A stretch of 64,000 bases of DNA, taken from assembly GCA_012932295.1 (NCBI GenBank), contig JAAONU010000019.1, forward strand, positions 32,961,913-33,025,912, in the 5' to 3' direction. Source of the DNA: Cyclina sinensis (lineage: Eukaryota > Mollusca > Bivalvia > Venerida > Veneridae). A program made the translations under genes and the position numbers. Shown here piece by piece: positions 25,291 to 36,473 of this stretch (positions are counted from its first letter, which is position 1; each line of letters opens with the position of its first letter). Below the pieces are notes generated by a model. It saw only the letters and a program-made list of their open reading frames with translations. It was not told the origin of the DNA and did no database searches.

Positions 25291-26993
25291 TTGTGTCGCC
25301 CTTTCGAAGAAAAGGCGATACATAGGGATCGCTTTGTCCGGCGGTCCATCGGTCCGTCACGAAAACTTAACGTTGGCTATAACTTTGCCATTTCTAAACA
25401 TTATCTTATCAAACTTTTAAATTGTATTGCTTATGACAACAGGGTCGGGTTGATGCCAAAATTTCTAGGTCAAGGTCACATTTGACAGAGTTATGCCCCT
25501 TTTTATACATGGATTTGTCATGAAAACTTAACGTTGGGAATAACTTTGCCATTTCTTAACATTTCAACATCAAACTTTCAAATTATATTGCTTACGACAA
25601 CAGGGTCATGATGATGCCAAAATGTTTAGGTCAAGGTCAAAATTTACAGAGTTATGCCCCTTTTTGTACTTGGATTTTGTCATGAAAACTTAACATTGGC
25701 TATAACTATGCCATTTCTTAATGTTTCTTTATCAAACTTTCCAGTTGTAATGCTTACAATTGTATCACTTATGACAACACCATTTCTCAAGGGCAGATAA
25801 CCCTCAAATTTATTTTTGCAATGTTATGCCCCTTTTTCAAGTTAAAATTTCTTTGTTAACATTTTTCTTTATGTCCATGTCTCAAAAAGTGTCAAGGATA
25901 TTCCATTCAAACTTGGAATACTTGATCACCAGCAAGACCCCTGCAAAGATTGTTGGTACCCATGTCCCTGGGGTCACAGTTAGCCCCACCCCCAGGAGTC
26001 ACTTGATTGTGCTTATACTTCTATATAGGAAAAAAACTTCTTAAGCCTAGAAATAAAATATTAACTGACATGAGATGGGTAAGTACTCCCGCGCCCCCTC
26101 CCACTGTCCCCTCAGCATGGGGACCTGCCCCCCCCAACCAGTCACCCCCCACCCCGGGCCCAATTTGTTTTTTGTGTCGCCCTTTCGAAGAAAAGGCGAT
26201 ACATAGGGATCGCTTTGTCCGTCGGTCCGTCACGAAAACTTAACGTTGGCTATAACTTTGCCATTTCTAAACATTATCTTATCAAACTTTCAAATTGTAT
26301 TGCTTATGACAACAGGGTCGGGTTGATGCCAAAATTTCTAGGTCAAGGTCACATTTGACAGAGTTATGCCCCTTTTTATACATGGATTTGTCATGAAAAC
26401 TTAACGTTAGGAATAACTTTGCCATTTCTTAACATTTCAACATCAAACTTTCAAATTATATTGCTTACGACAACAGGGTCATGATGATGCCAAAATGTTT
26501 AGGTCAAGGTCAAAATTTACAGAGTTATGCCCCTTTTTGTACTTGGATTTTGTCATGAAAACTTAACATTGGCTATAACTATGCCATTTCTTAATGTTTC
26601 TTTATCAAACTTTCCAGTTGTAATGCTTACAATTGTATCAGTTAAGACAACACCATTTCTCAAGGGCAGATAACCCTCAAATTTATTTTTGCAATGTTAT
26701 GCCCCTTTTTCAAGTTAAAATTTCTTTGTAACCTTTATCTTTATGTCCATGTCTCAAAAAGTGTCAAGGATATTCCATTCAAACTTGGAATACTTGATCA
26801 CCAGCAAGACCCCTGCAAAGATTGTTGGTACCCATGTCCCTGGGGTCACAGTTAGCCCTACCCCCGGGGTCACATGATTTTGCTTAAACTTATATATAGG
26901 AAAAAAAACTTCTTAAGCCTAGAAATAAAATATTAACTGACATGAGATGGGTAAGTACTCCCACCCCCCCCCCCCCCCCCCCCCCCCCCGGCC

Positions 26994-27029
<36 letters not shown>

Positions 27030-28033
27030 TAAAACATATGCACTTTATTCCCCCCCCCCCCCCCAACCCCTTCCCAACCAGTCATCCCCCCCCACCCGGG
27101 CCCAATATTTTTTTTTTATACATAGGTACGTGACATCCCATCCACCCTCAAACCCCCCCCCCCCCCCTCCCCCATTTTTTTTTACCCCCCCCCCCCCCTT
27201 CCTTTTTTTTTTTTTTTTTTTTAATTTTAATACATAGGTACTTGACTCCCCATTCACCCTCAAACCCCCCCCCCCCCCCCCCCACAACCAGCCACCCCAC
27301 CCCCCCATTTTGTTTTACTCCCCAGCCCCGCGCCTTTTTTTTTGTTTTTTTTAAACATAGGTACTTTACTCCCCCCCCCCCCCCCCCCCCCCCAATTTTT
27401 TTTTTAAATTTTAATACATAGGTACTTGACTCCCCATCCACCCTCAACCCCAGCAGGCTCTTGTTTACCTTTTTAGTTATTCTAACAGAGTACCCAAGGG
27501 CGACACAAGTGTTCCACTGAACACCCATCTAGTTTTTTTTAAATTTTAAAACATAGGTACTTTACTCCCCATCCTACCTCAACCAGTAACCCCCCGCCTC
27601 CTCCCCCCGGGCCCAATTTTTTTTTTTTTTTTTTTTTTAATACATAGATACTTTTCTTCCCATCACCCCCCCCACACACACACACACACGCACACACACA
27701 CACTCACGCACACACACACACACCACTATCAGGGCCCCCAAATTTTTTTTTTTTTTTAATACATAACTACTTGACCCAAATTTTTTTTTTCATCTTGTAT
27801 GACTAGGTACTTGCCCTGCCCCAGTCAAATTTTTTTCACTTGGGCCTCTTGTTTAACTTGGCTTATAGTTAATTATCCAGCACTGAGAAAAGTGGAGCAT
27901 GCTGTCTGTGGACAGGTATTGTTGCACTCTGACTAGCATGCTGTCTTTTCCAGCAGCCTTTTGTTTACCTTTTTAGTTATTCTAACAGAGTACCTAAGGG
28001 CGACACAAGTGTTCCACCGAACACCCATCTAGT
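25291..28033 (+). mobile_element. Helentron-like elements of the TGTCGCCC family, two copies
   Basis: Two 5' ends (TTGTGTCGCCCTTTCGAAGA at 25291 and 26172, each followed by AAAAGGCGATACA and a GTCC-rich run) and two 3' ends (AGGGCGACACAA, hairpin GTGTTCCACTGAACAC, CATCTAGTT at about 27532 and 28033) are present. The first about 880 bp of each copy is nearly identical. The simplest reading is one copy inserted in the T-rich tail of another (outer 25291-28033, inner 26172-27532); a tandem duplication is the alternative. Inside are GTTATGCCCCTTTTT repeat units and homopolymer-rich arrays. Confidence 0.78.
26944..27800 (+). repeat. Tandem array with long poly-C and poly-T tracts
   Basis: Units of variable length share CATAGGTACTTGACTCCCCA, CCACCCTCAAA, a poly-C run, GGGCCCAA, a poly-T run and AATTTTAATA. 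Length differences lie mainly in the homopolymers. An AC/CA microsatellite sits at about 27670-27722. The open frames here encode only poly-Pro/Phe or poly-Gly/Lys and are artefacts. Tract lengths may be unreliable in an assembly. Confidence 0.8.
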
Positions 28034-28734
28034 TCATATTTTAGGTTCATATTATAGGTTACTTAAAAGAAATTTTAAACACATGAACAATTTTGAAAAA
28101 ATATTTTAACATTGAGATTCTGATCTATGTTCTATTTTTGGAAGGAAGGAAAAATGGAAAAAATGTCTACAGTAGTTCTAAGGTGAGTGGGCCATCATCA
28201 CCCTCTTGTTTGTTGTTAGCAGTTATACTCAGGTGAAAGCATTAGGGCCAGCTTAATCAAAAACTGTCTTCTTTGATTCTTTACTTTATATACACCAGTA
28301 TATGAGTGCTTTTGGTCCATCACAGCCAACTGGTTGAACTTTGAAAACTAGGTTACATGTATCTTATCAAAATCATTATGGGCCAGTGTTTTGCTCATCA
28401 AGGACAAATAATGAAGGACATTTCGGATTCGAAGTGTTGAGAAAAATATAATACTTTAGCTCTTAAAAAAGCAATTGCTTTGCTACTTTGCCTGTTATCA
28501 TTCGTTTTTTCACAGCACAACTTCTGCTTATACATTTTGTGCGAAGCCTATAAGCAATGGCTCAGAATCATCAAATAATAGTTGATTGAAAGGAACAAAA
28601 TCATGTCATATACCCACATAGCACATTTCTAAACCCATAACAGTATGCACGGCACTGATGGGCCGCGCAATAATACCTTGATTCTTTTATTACTTGCTCA
28701 TTTATTAAGACATTTTAACATTTTTAGCTCACCT
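28034..28734. other. Spacer with an isolated element 3' end
   Basis: Mostly unique AT-rich DNA. Around 28186-28211 the sequence AAGGTGAGTGGGCCATCATC followed by ACCCTCTTGTT is a decayed 3' terminus of a TAGCTCACC-family element. A second fragment, TACTCAGGTGAAAGCATTAG, lies near 28225. No coding signal is seen. Confidence 0.5.
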
Positions 28735-28809
28735 GTCACATAGTGACAGGGTGAGCTTTTGTGATCGCCTTTTGTCCGTTGTCCGTCGTCCGTTCACAAT
28801 TGTTGTCCG

Positions 28810-30720
28810 CACTCTAGCAGTCTTAATTTTGGTGCGATCTTCTTTAAACATGGTCAGAATGTTTATCTCAATGATATCTAGGTCAAGTTCATAACTGGGT
28901 CATCTCACCCTTAAAACTAGGTCACTTGGTCAAATTATAGAAAAAGCTTGTCCGCACTCTAACGGTCTTAATTTTGGTCCGATATTCTTCAAACTTGGTC
29001 AGAATGTTTATCTCAATGATATCTAGGTCAAGATCATAAATAGGTCATCTCACCCTTAAAACTAGGTCACAAGGTCAAATTATAAAAAAAGCTTGTCCGC
29101 GCTCTTACAGTGTTAATTTTGGTGCGATCTTCTTCAAACTTGGTCAGAATATTTATCTCAGTGATATCTAGGTCAAGTTCATAACTGGGTCATCTCACCC
29201 TTAAAACTAGGTCACTTGGTCAAATTATAGAAAATCCTTGTCCGCACTCTAGCGGTCTTAATTTTGGTCTGATCTTCTTCAAACTTGGTAAAAATGTTAA
29301 TGTCAATGATATCTAGATCAAGTTCGAAACTGGGTCATGTGACCTTCAAAGCTAGGTCACAAAGTCATATTATAGGAAAAGCTTGTCCGCACTCTAGCAG
29401 TCTTAATTTAGGTCCGAGCTTCTTCAAACTTGGTCAAAATGTTTATCTCAATGATATCTAGGTCAAGTTTATAACTGGGTCATCTCACCCTTAAAACTAG
29501 GTCACTAGGCCAAATTAAAGAAAAAGCTTCTCTGCACTCTAGTGGTCTTAATTTTGGTCCGATCTTCTTCAAACTAGGTAAAAATGTTAATCTCAATGAT
29601 ATCTAGATCAAGTTCGAAACTGGGTCATGTGACCTTCAAAACTAGGTCACAAGGTCAAATTATAGAAAAAGCTTGTCAGCACTCTAGCAGTCTTAATTTT
29701 GGTCAGAGCATCTTTAAACTTGGTCAGAATGTTTATCTCAATGATATCTAGGTCAATTTCATAACTGGGTCATCTCACATTTAAAACTAGGTCACTTGGT
29801 CAAATTATAGAAAAAGCTTGTCCGCACTCTAGAGGTCTTAATTTTGCTCTGATCTTCTTCAAACTTGGTAAAAATGTTAATCACAATGATATCTAGATTA
29901 AGTTCGAAACTGGGTCATGTGACCTTCAAAACTAGGTCACAAAGTCATATTATAGGAAAAGCTTGTCCGCAATCTAGCAGTCTTAATTTTGGTCCGAGCT
30001 TCTTCAAACTTGGTCAGAATGTTTATCTCAATGATATCTAGGTCAAGTTTATAACTGGGTCATCTCACCCTTTAAACTAGGTCACTAGGCCAAATTAAAG
30101 AAAAAGCTTCTCTGCACTCTAGTGGTCTTAATTTTGGTCCGATCTTCTTCAAACTAGGTAAAAATGTTAATCCCAATGATATCTAGATTAAGTTCGAAAC
30201 TGGGTCGTGTGACCTTCAAAACTAGGTCACAAGGTCAAATAATAGAAAAAGCTTGTCCGCACTCTAGTAGACTTAGTTTTGGTCTGAGCTTCTTCAAACT
30301 TGGTCAGATTGTTTATCTCAATGATATCTAGGTCAGATTCGTAACTGGGTCATGTGACCTTGAAAACAAGGTAACTAGTTCGAATTTTAGAAAAACTTGT
30401 CCGCACTCTAGGGGTCTTAATTTTGGTCCTATCTTCTTCAAACTTGGTCAGAATGTGTATCTCAATGATATTTAGATCAGGTTCGAAACTGGGTTATGTG
30501 ACCTTGAAAACTGGGTCACTATGTCAAATTATAGAAAAAGCTTGTCCACACTGTAGTGTTCTTAATTTTGCTCCGATCTTCTTCAAGCTTTGTCAGAATG
30601 TTTATCTCGATGATATCTAGGTCAAGTTTGAAACTGGGTCATGTGACTTAGAAATTTAGGCCACTAGGTCAAGTTATGATAAAAGCTTTTCTGCACTCTA
30701 GTGGTCTTAATTTTGGTCTG
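28810..30720 (+). repeat. 145 bp tandem repeats with a 580 bp higher-order unit
   Basis: Units carry GTCTTAATTTTGGTCCGATC, TTCTTCAAACTTGGTCAGAA and ATCTAGGTCAAGTTC. A four-unit block recurs at an offset of exactly 580 bp: the variant AAAGTCATATTATAGGAAAA lies at 29361-29380 and again at 29941-29960. Confidence 0.8.
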
Positions 30721-30900
30721 ATCTTCACATAAGATCTTGGTTCCTTTCTTCAAATTCCCTTATTGCATTATTGGTTCCAGGGTTATGGCCCTTGAAAGTG
30801 CCAAAATTAACTATTTAGACCTTGTCTGCACAATAGCAGCTTCATTTTTGATTTGAATTTAATCAGACTTGTACAATACTTGAGTTAATATAAGATCTTG

Positions 30901-31628
30901 CAGGGTTGCCAGGGGACTTGAAAAGTCAGGGAAATTTGATTTTTTTTCAAGGTCAGAGAATTGTCAGGTAATTTTGAAAATTGGTCAGTGGAAAATAAAA
31001 ATACAGAAAAGTTAGTGAAAAGTCAGGGAAAAATAATTTTGAAGGGCTAATATTGTTCTATTATATTAAAGATTGCATTTACACATTTTTTTCTGTTATG
31101 AATCTTTTTCTTTATAATTGTGTACATTGTATTTTAATAAAAGTTCTAGTATTATAAATAACATTACTTAAAGACCGTAAGTCTCTGCAACCTTTACAAC
31201 CAAAAATTAAAATAAGTATGTGTTACACTCAAAACCCATGTTCCTCCCTCCAAGATCCATGTCACAGCAACCCTCTGAACTTAGTAAGTTCTGCAATATA
31301 GGCCTTACTGCTGATAGTTTGTGTCTTCCCCATATATTTTTTGCATCTATGGTTGGATTTTAAAATAATTAGTAGAATTGGCAATAGAGTGAACATGCGT
31401 CATGTACATAATCCCTGTTTGGAACGGTGTTCCAACATTCAGTTCACAGCAACCTAGTTTTTTGTATAACGGCAGGATTTTTTAAAAAATATTGCGGCAC
31501 AAACTTCTACATTTTTCAAGATACTGCTTTGAAACTTTAAACATGTTAGGTATCATGTGTATATGTGCCTGATATATTTTCTATGAGGCTCAGTCCATTA
31601 TAGTCCATGTTGTGCTTTAGCAATCCTG
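30901..31628. mobile_element. Possible hAT-like insertion in element L
   Basis: The core repeats of L stop at this stretch. The edges CAGGGTTGCCA and TAGCAATCCTG are inverted repeats with two mismatches, similar to hAT ends and of similar total length to the MITE at 53655. No 8 bp target duplication is visible, so the call is weak. Confidence 0.3.
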
Positions 31629-31792
31629 ATGACGCACGACATCTAGTGAAACTCTACCAAAGATGACCCCATGGTCATAATTACCTGCACCCTTTTAGTC
31701 AGTTGGCAATTGTATTTGCATCCACAGACTCTTGCAACCATTGAGCAGTTGTTGGCAGGTGAGCGACCCAGGGTCCCATGGACCCTCTTGTT

Positions 31793-31807
31793 ATCTTTTA
31801 CTTTCAG
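31793..31807 (+). promoter_or_regulatory. 3' splice site before the YDJC exon
   Basis: The sequence ATCTTTTACTTTCAG is a good polypyrimidine tract and AG acceptor. It follows directly on the terminal CTCTTGTT of element L, so the element's end extends the pyrimidine-rich stretch. The upstream exon, if any, is not identified. If transcription starts nearby, this would not be used as an acceptor. Confidence 0.5.
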
Positions 31808-31853
31808 GGCCACACTTGAGATCTAAACCAGCTGTTGTATTTATGGAAGAACT

Positions 31854-32037
31854 ATGTCAAGAACATTACCAAAATATGTCATAATAACATCTGATGACTT
31901 TGGCTACAGTGCAGAAAGGGATGCTGGCATTGTGCAGTGTTATAAGCATGGAGCTGTAACCTGTGCTTCAGTTATGATGAATGGCTATAATGTAATCAGT
32001 GCTGTAGAACAGGCTGCAAAACTTGGAATGCCAATAG
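31854..32037 (+). CDS. YDJC: YDJC-family carbohydrate deacetylase, first coding exon
   Basis: This encodes the first 61 residues of a YdjC/ChbG-type deacetylase. These enzymes remove N-acetyl groups from sugar oligomers in a metal-dependent way. The motif YVIITSDDFGYS carries the Asp pair (D14, D15); the second Asp of this pair binds metal in characterised family members. CASVMMNG follows as in homologues. The start is supported by an in-frame TAA at 31824-31826 between the acceptor (31807) and the ATG, so 31808-31853 is 5' UTR. The exon ends in phase 1 at a GTAAAT donor and joins in frame to 34192. Family identity is secure from sequence; substrate and role in this animal are not shown. Confidence 0.88.
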
Positions 32038-32677
32038 GTAAATACTGACAGACACATACAAAAAATTTACTTATTTTATCTTTTACTTCTGTTATTTTTA
32101 ACTGACCTCACCCATGATGAGCTTTTGTGATCAGAGTTTGTTGTCGTACATCATGGTTAACAATTTGCTTTAAATGCCATTTCTCTGTATCATTGGCCAG
32201 AAGTTAATGAAACTTGGCAGAGATATTCATTGCATGAAGATGTACATCAATTGCCTCCAAGAATTCTGGTCAGTGCGGAATGCCTTTTGCTATGGCAACA
32301 AGAAAGGAAAAAATTGAAAAAAGTTTTGTCTGACTTAATAAGGCCTTGAGCTATGGCATTGTCCAGTGGACTTCTACAATTATGAAGGCCCTGGGGTTAT
32401 CTTTGGCTCCACCTTAGTGGTCACACGTTTTACAAAACGATTTATAGGAATATCTCGATATTTAGCATGCAGCTTTTTCTAGTTCCTACTTCCATTAATT
32501 TTGACTATATATTAAGGATGCAAAAGGTTTACTGGTTAACCGTTTAACCTATCGAATACTTGGTTAACCCGTAACAATTTTTCGGTGCTGATGGAAATGG
32601 ATCTTAAGATGTGACCTATGATAGTCAGTTTTTAACATGGTCTTTAGTCCGTTGTACAATTTTATTTGCCACTTTTT

Positions 32678-33440
32678 TAGCTCACCTGTCACGTAGTGAC
32701 AGAGTGAGCTTTTCTGGTCACCTTTTGTCCGTCGTCCGTCATCCGTCCGTCCGTACGTCTGTCTGTACGTCCCGAAATCTTGTGAACGCAACTCCTCTTA
32801 AACCGGATGGCAGATTTTGCTTAAACTTCCAGGGATGAACAACCTTAATGTGTAGATGGAAGTAAAGGAAGGAATTTTTGCTGCGACCAAATTTAACAGA
32901 ATTATGGCCCTTTGTTGATTTTTTTACTATATACCATATAGAAATTTTGTGAACGCAACTCCTCTTAAACCGGATGGTAGATTTTGCTTAAACTTCCAGG
33001 GATGAACAACCTTAATGTGTAGATGATAGTAAAGGAAGGAATTTTTGCTGCGACCAAATTTAACAAAATTATGGCCCTTTGTTGATTTTTTCACTCTATA
33101 CCATATAGAAATTTTGTGAACGCAACTCCTCTTAAACCGGATGGCAGATTTTGCTTAAACTTCCAGGGATGAACAACCTTAATATGTAGATGGAAGTTAA
33201 GGAAGGAATTTTTGCTGTGACCAAATTAAACAGAATTATGGCCATTTGTTGATTTTTTCACTATATACCATATAGAAATTTTGTGAACGCAACTCCTCTT
33301 AAACCGGATGGCAGATTTTGCTTAAACTTCCAGGGATGAACAGCTTTAATGTGTAGATGGTAGTAAAGGAAGGAATTTTTGCTGTGACCATATTTAACAG
33401 AATTATGGCCCTTTGTTGATTTTTTCACTATATACCATAT
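32678..33440 (+). mobile_element. Helentron-like element M, 3' end missing
   Basis: The 5' hairpin is TAGCTCACCTGTCAC-GTA-GTGACAGAGTGAGCT, then GTCCGTCGTCCGTCATCCG. Four units of about 167-176 bp follow, each with GTGAACGCAACTCCTCTTAA and CTTCCAGGGATGAACAAC. No 3' hairpin follows. CATGCTCTTGTT at about 33552-33564 may be a remnant of the end. Confidence 0.75.
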
Positions 33441-33582
33441 AAATAATTGAACATATGAATTTTACATTTGTAATTTAATTTAACATGTACATAAGGTTAC
33501 CTATAGATCATTTTAGGTATATGTACAGAAAAAATCTTACATACAGGATATACATGCTCTTGTTTATGAGCACTTATGCATA

Positions 33583-33619
33583 GTGGGGGCATCCGTGTCC
33601 TATGGACACAGTTCTAGTT
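33583..33619 (+). mobile_element. Solo 3' end of a GGGGGCAT-type element
   Basis: GTGGGGGCATCC is followed by the hairpin GTGTCCTATGGACAC and AGTTCTAGTT. This is the 3' terminal module seen in the ATACCCCC and ATGCCTCC families, with no matching start nearby. Confidence 0.6.
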
Positions 33620-33743
33620 TATTAACTCATTCACCAAACAGCAATTATTCAAACTTTAAAGGTTCTTTTATTGTCACAAAACTTAAAATGGATGGAAAGA
33701 CACAGTCTGCTAGTCTGTCCCTTTTGCATGCAATACACATTTT

Positions 33744-34090
33744 TAGCTTACCTGAGCACTGCTCAGGGCGAGCATTTGGGATCGTTGATTGTGCGGCGTG
33801 TGTCGTGCATCGTCAACAATTTGACTTGATCGACAACTCCTCCTAAACTGCAAAGCAAACATTGACGAAACATGCGTTGGATATTACTTGCATGAAGCTC
33901 TACCTTCAACACTATTGCACCCAGGGTCATAAAACTTTACAAGAATATATAACAGCAAGTAAGGTTGCGCACCTGGGGTTTTTCAGTTAATTTACAGATT
34001 CTTTTACAGCCCAATGTGCCCCACACCTTTCCTTGGTAACTGACACCCTTGTGGGCACATATGTCCCCTAGACACATTTTTAGTTTGATT
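33744..34090 (+). mobile_element. Helentron-like element fragment O, 5' part
   Basis: TAGCTTACCTGAGCACTGCT and then CAGGGCGAGC form a diverged 5' hairpin, followed by a TGTGTCGTGCATCGTC stretch and TCAACAATTTGACTTG, as in the element at 42464. The match fades after about 33900. Confidence 0.55.
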
Positions 34091-34191
34091 TCTATCAGTC
34101 TTGCAATGGTCTTGCTAACCCTGATTGGAGCTGTTGAACTAATAGATCAATCTTATTTTTAGTATTCTGTCATAAACATATTCTTTTGTAG

Positions 34192-34325
34192 ATTTACATT
34201 TGAACTTGACTGAGGGCCGACCAGTTGGCAAGGCATGCAGTAGTCTCACAGATGAGGATGGCTTTATGTTAGGGAAAATGGGGTTGAGGGCAGCTGTGGA
34301 AAATAAATATATTGATTTTAAAGAG
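34192..34325 (+). CDS. YDJC: YDJC-family deacetylase, second coding exon
   Basis: The exon begins after a TTTTGTAG acceptor, completes the split Asp codon of exon 1, and reads 45 codons to a GTATTT donor in phase 0. The conserved LHLNLTEGRPVG block includes a His (about residue 64) that matches the first metal-ligand His of the family, and GFMLGKMGLR fits the following conserved stretch. Together the two exons give about 106 residues of a protein usually near 290-320. The downstream DGHQH-type metal motif and the rest were not found in the remaining 30 kb by eye, so the gene either continues past the window or is interrupted by repeats. Confidence 0.88.
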
Positions 34326-35236
34326 GTATTTGAGTATATTGAATAGGTAGTTGCATTTTAGAAGTCTTCATAATTTGCTCATATAGCTTTTACTATGATT
34401 TCAGATTTAAGTAAGTAGCTTGGTTTACATTCAAGATTTCTAGAGAGTTTTGATCATTACCATATTATGACTATTACTTTATTCATGGCAAAATCTTTTA
34501 GCAATATTGTCCGGGATTAAAACTTCTTTCATTATACACAATTTTAACACTTATTTTATTAAGGTTTTCAGTACTGTAGATAAAATTTTGACTTGGTCAA
34601 ACCAGCAGCAAGCTACCATGTCATTCAATTTAGAAAATTTCATAAAGCAGCCTGACTACCCAGGAGGTTTTGTTTTTGGTCAAAAAGAATGATTTGCCTT
34701 TACTTGCTTCCCATTATGGTATTTCAAAGATAAAGTTTATGCATGATTAAACTAGAAATTTTGTCTTTGGTTACAGTAGACAAATCTGAATTGGAATTAA
34801 TATTGCAATTAGAGAAAAAAACATGATGGAAGAAAGAGAGAGAAAGGTAATTTCAGGTGGAATAAAAAGAGAAAGAAAGGCGATTTAAAGTATGAGTTTA
34901 GGAAGTATAAGTGCAAGAAAAGGTACATGTAAATCAGACAAATAACTGATAAAATTTTGATGTTTCAAACAATATTAGGCTAGTTCCTCCCTTCCAGGAA
35001 AAAGATGTTGAAAAATATTTCTCACATTTTGAGAAAGTTGCTGACAATTTGCAGTGGCCAAAAGAGCACTGGAAAGTTACTCTTGCAAAATGTTTAAATA
35101 GTCAGGGCCTATTAACTCTATACACAATTAAGTATTGAACAGTGCTCTAATTATGATACGGTCAAAGATCTTATTCTCAAGGGTTATGAGTTGGTCCCTG
35201 AGGCTTTCAGACAAAAATGTAGAAGAGATAGAGAAT

Positions 35237-35377
35237 AACAGGTTACTGTCTTTTGAGAAAGGGTTTCTCAGACGAGGTTAGATATGGTCCTGGAAGGGGT
35301 GAGGCTTGCCGAGCCCCTTCCGGACCATATCTAGCCGAGTCTGAGAAATCCCTTTCACAAAAGACAGTAACCTGTTA
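35237..35377. repeat. Long imperfect palindrome
   Basis: The outer arms AATAACAGGTTACTGTCTTT and AAAGACAGTAACCTGTTATT pair fully. The inner arms continue with GAGAAAGGGTTTCTCAGAC against GTCTGAGAAATCCCTTTC, then GATATGGTCC against GGACCATATC, and GAAGGGG against CCCCTTC around a short loop near 35305. The whole would fold into one hairpin about 140 bases long. Confidence 0.85.
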
Positions 35378-36473
35378 TTCTTTTTATCATGCCACTATTA
35401 TAATATTGCATCTCATTATTTTAATTCGGGGCGCTGATTTCTGAAAGTACGGTAACGCTACGCGCTCGTGAAAATATTTAATTGTATCACTTCACGATGA
35501 GATATATTCCATATCTACGAAAAACAAACAAATTTTCTATTTATTTTATGCTAATACCAATAAACTTTTAGAACTGTTTCTTTGCTTACACGCGTATGAA
35601 TACATGATCGTAAAACTCAAATTCAATACACAGTCCGCCATCTTGAATTATACATGACACATAGAAACATGTTGCATTCTAACGATTTATTTAGTCTACA
35701 CCTAATCACCAAACAAATCATAGAAATAAACAAAGATCTACCTGCATATTCTTCTTCATTTTCCTTCTTTTACTATCAACATTTGCTGCTTACAGGGCAT
35801 TCATATAAAATATGGCCTGTGCAATGACGAATCAAAATTCAGCGCCAATGCAGAGGTTCATCCTAAATAAATGCCCTTACAAGATCTTAATTCTTCCATA
35901 GGTTGATCAAGAAGCAATACACGTCATCACATTTTCAAATAGCATAAATCCAGTGTATTCAATTTAAGTTTTCACGTAAAGTGCCATCCTGTGATTATGT
36001 CTTGGGAAATAAATTGTTCGCCTATGTCAGTATTCTTAAGTATATGACGTATGATTAACGAAATGGCATAGGATTCTCGAAATGGATTGGCCTGTTGTAT
36101 ACATAGAATGACTTCTTAAAAGTCGGACTCTGGATTTTATGTTAGAATTTATTTTTACATCTTTTATATTACTTGTAAAATTTCAAATTGTGACTGATAT
36201 GGAATATATTTCACTGATAGAACTTGGTATTTCATTGGTTGGCATAAAATAAATATGTTTTATTTAGGCTGTTTTATCTGTTATTTTTTGCTATGTTTTA
36301 AGCTGTTTACATTGTGAAAGTAGTCCGGCAAAAAGTGGGAGGTGCTTGAAAAATCTGATGTACTCTGACTTTTCCATAGGTTTAAGCATGGAAAAGTGTT
36401 CTCAAGTCACTGACTGAGAAAGGTTGCTGTTCTCAGACAGGCTTTATCAGGCAGTTGTCATAGTAATGGCATG
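35239..36473. mobile_element. Insertion with hairpin end, splits the gag remnant
   Basis: The gag reading stops at 35238 and resumes in the same frame after 36473 if one copy of flanking ATAA (35235-35238, 36474-36477) is counted once. The left end is a long imperfect hairpin (35237-35377). Internal inverted pairs include TTTTATCATGCCA (about 35386) with TGGCATGATAAAA (about 36467-36479), and ATATATTCCATATC (about 35506) with GATATGGAATATAT (about 36198). No transposase frame is seen. The family is not recognised. Confidence 0.6.

Larger units (their letters stand above)
28735..31792 (+). mobile_element. Helentron-like element L, both ends present
   Basis: The 5' hairpin is TAGCTCACCTGTCAC-ATA-GTGACAGGGTGAGCT, followed by GTCCGTTGTCCGTCGTCCG. 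The 3' end is GGCAGGTGAGCGACCC, the hairpin AGGGTCCCATGGACCCT and CTCTTGTT. The core is about thirteen 145 bp repeats with TTGTCCGCACTCTAG. Both hairpin stems use different bases from element A yet still pair. It ends 15 bp before the splice acceptor of the YDJC exon. Confidence 0.85.
32038..34191 (+). other. YDJC intron 1, filled with element fragments
   Basis: It is bounded by a GTAAAT donor and a TTCTTTTGTAG acceptor. It holds a diverged 165-bp repeat fragment (32100-32500), element M, a solo 3' end at 33583-33619 and a 5' fragment at 33744. The remaining segments are AT-rich. Confidence 0.75.

Noticed and set aside
26942..27528. Overlapping long frames on both strands encoding proline/phenylalanine or glycine/lysine-rich proteins
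   Set aside because: They are translations of poly-C and poly-T tracts; both strands are open because homopolymers lack stops.
30901..31628. Confident hAT call for the CAGGGTTGCCA-bounded stretch
   Set aside because: Ends are imperfect and no 8 bp duplication is present, so it is listed only as a weak possibility.
31842..31853. Alternative upstream ATG (ATGGAAGAACTATG) as the YDJC start
   Set aside because: It is in a different frame from the conserved deacetylase sequence; the ATG at 31854 has an in-frame stop upstream and reads into the family motif.
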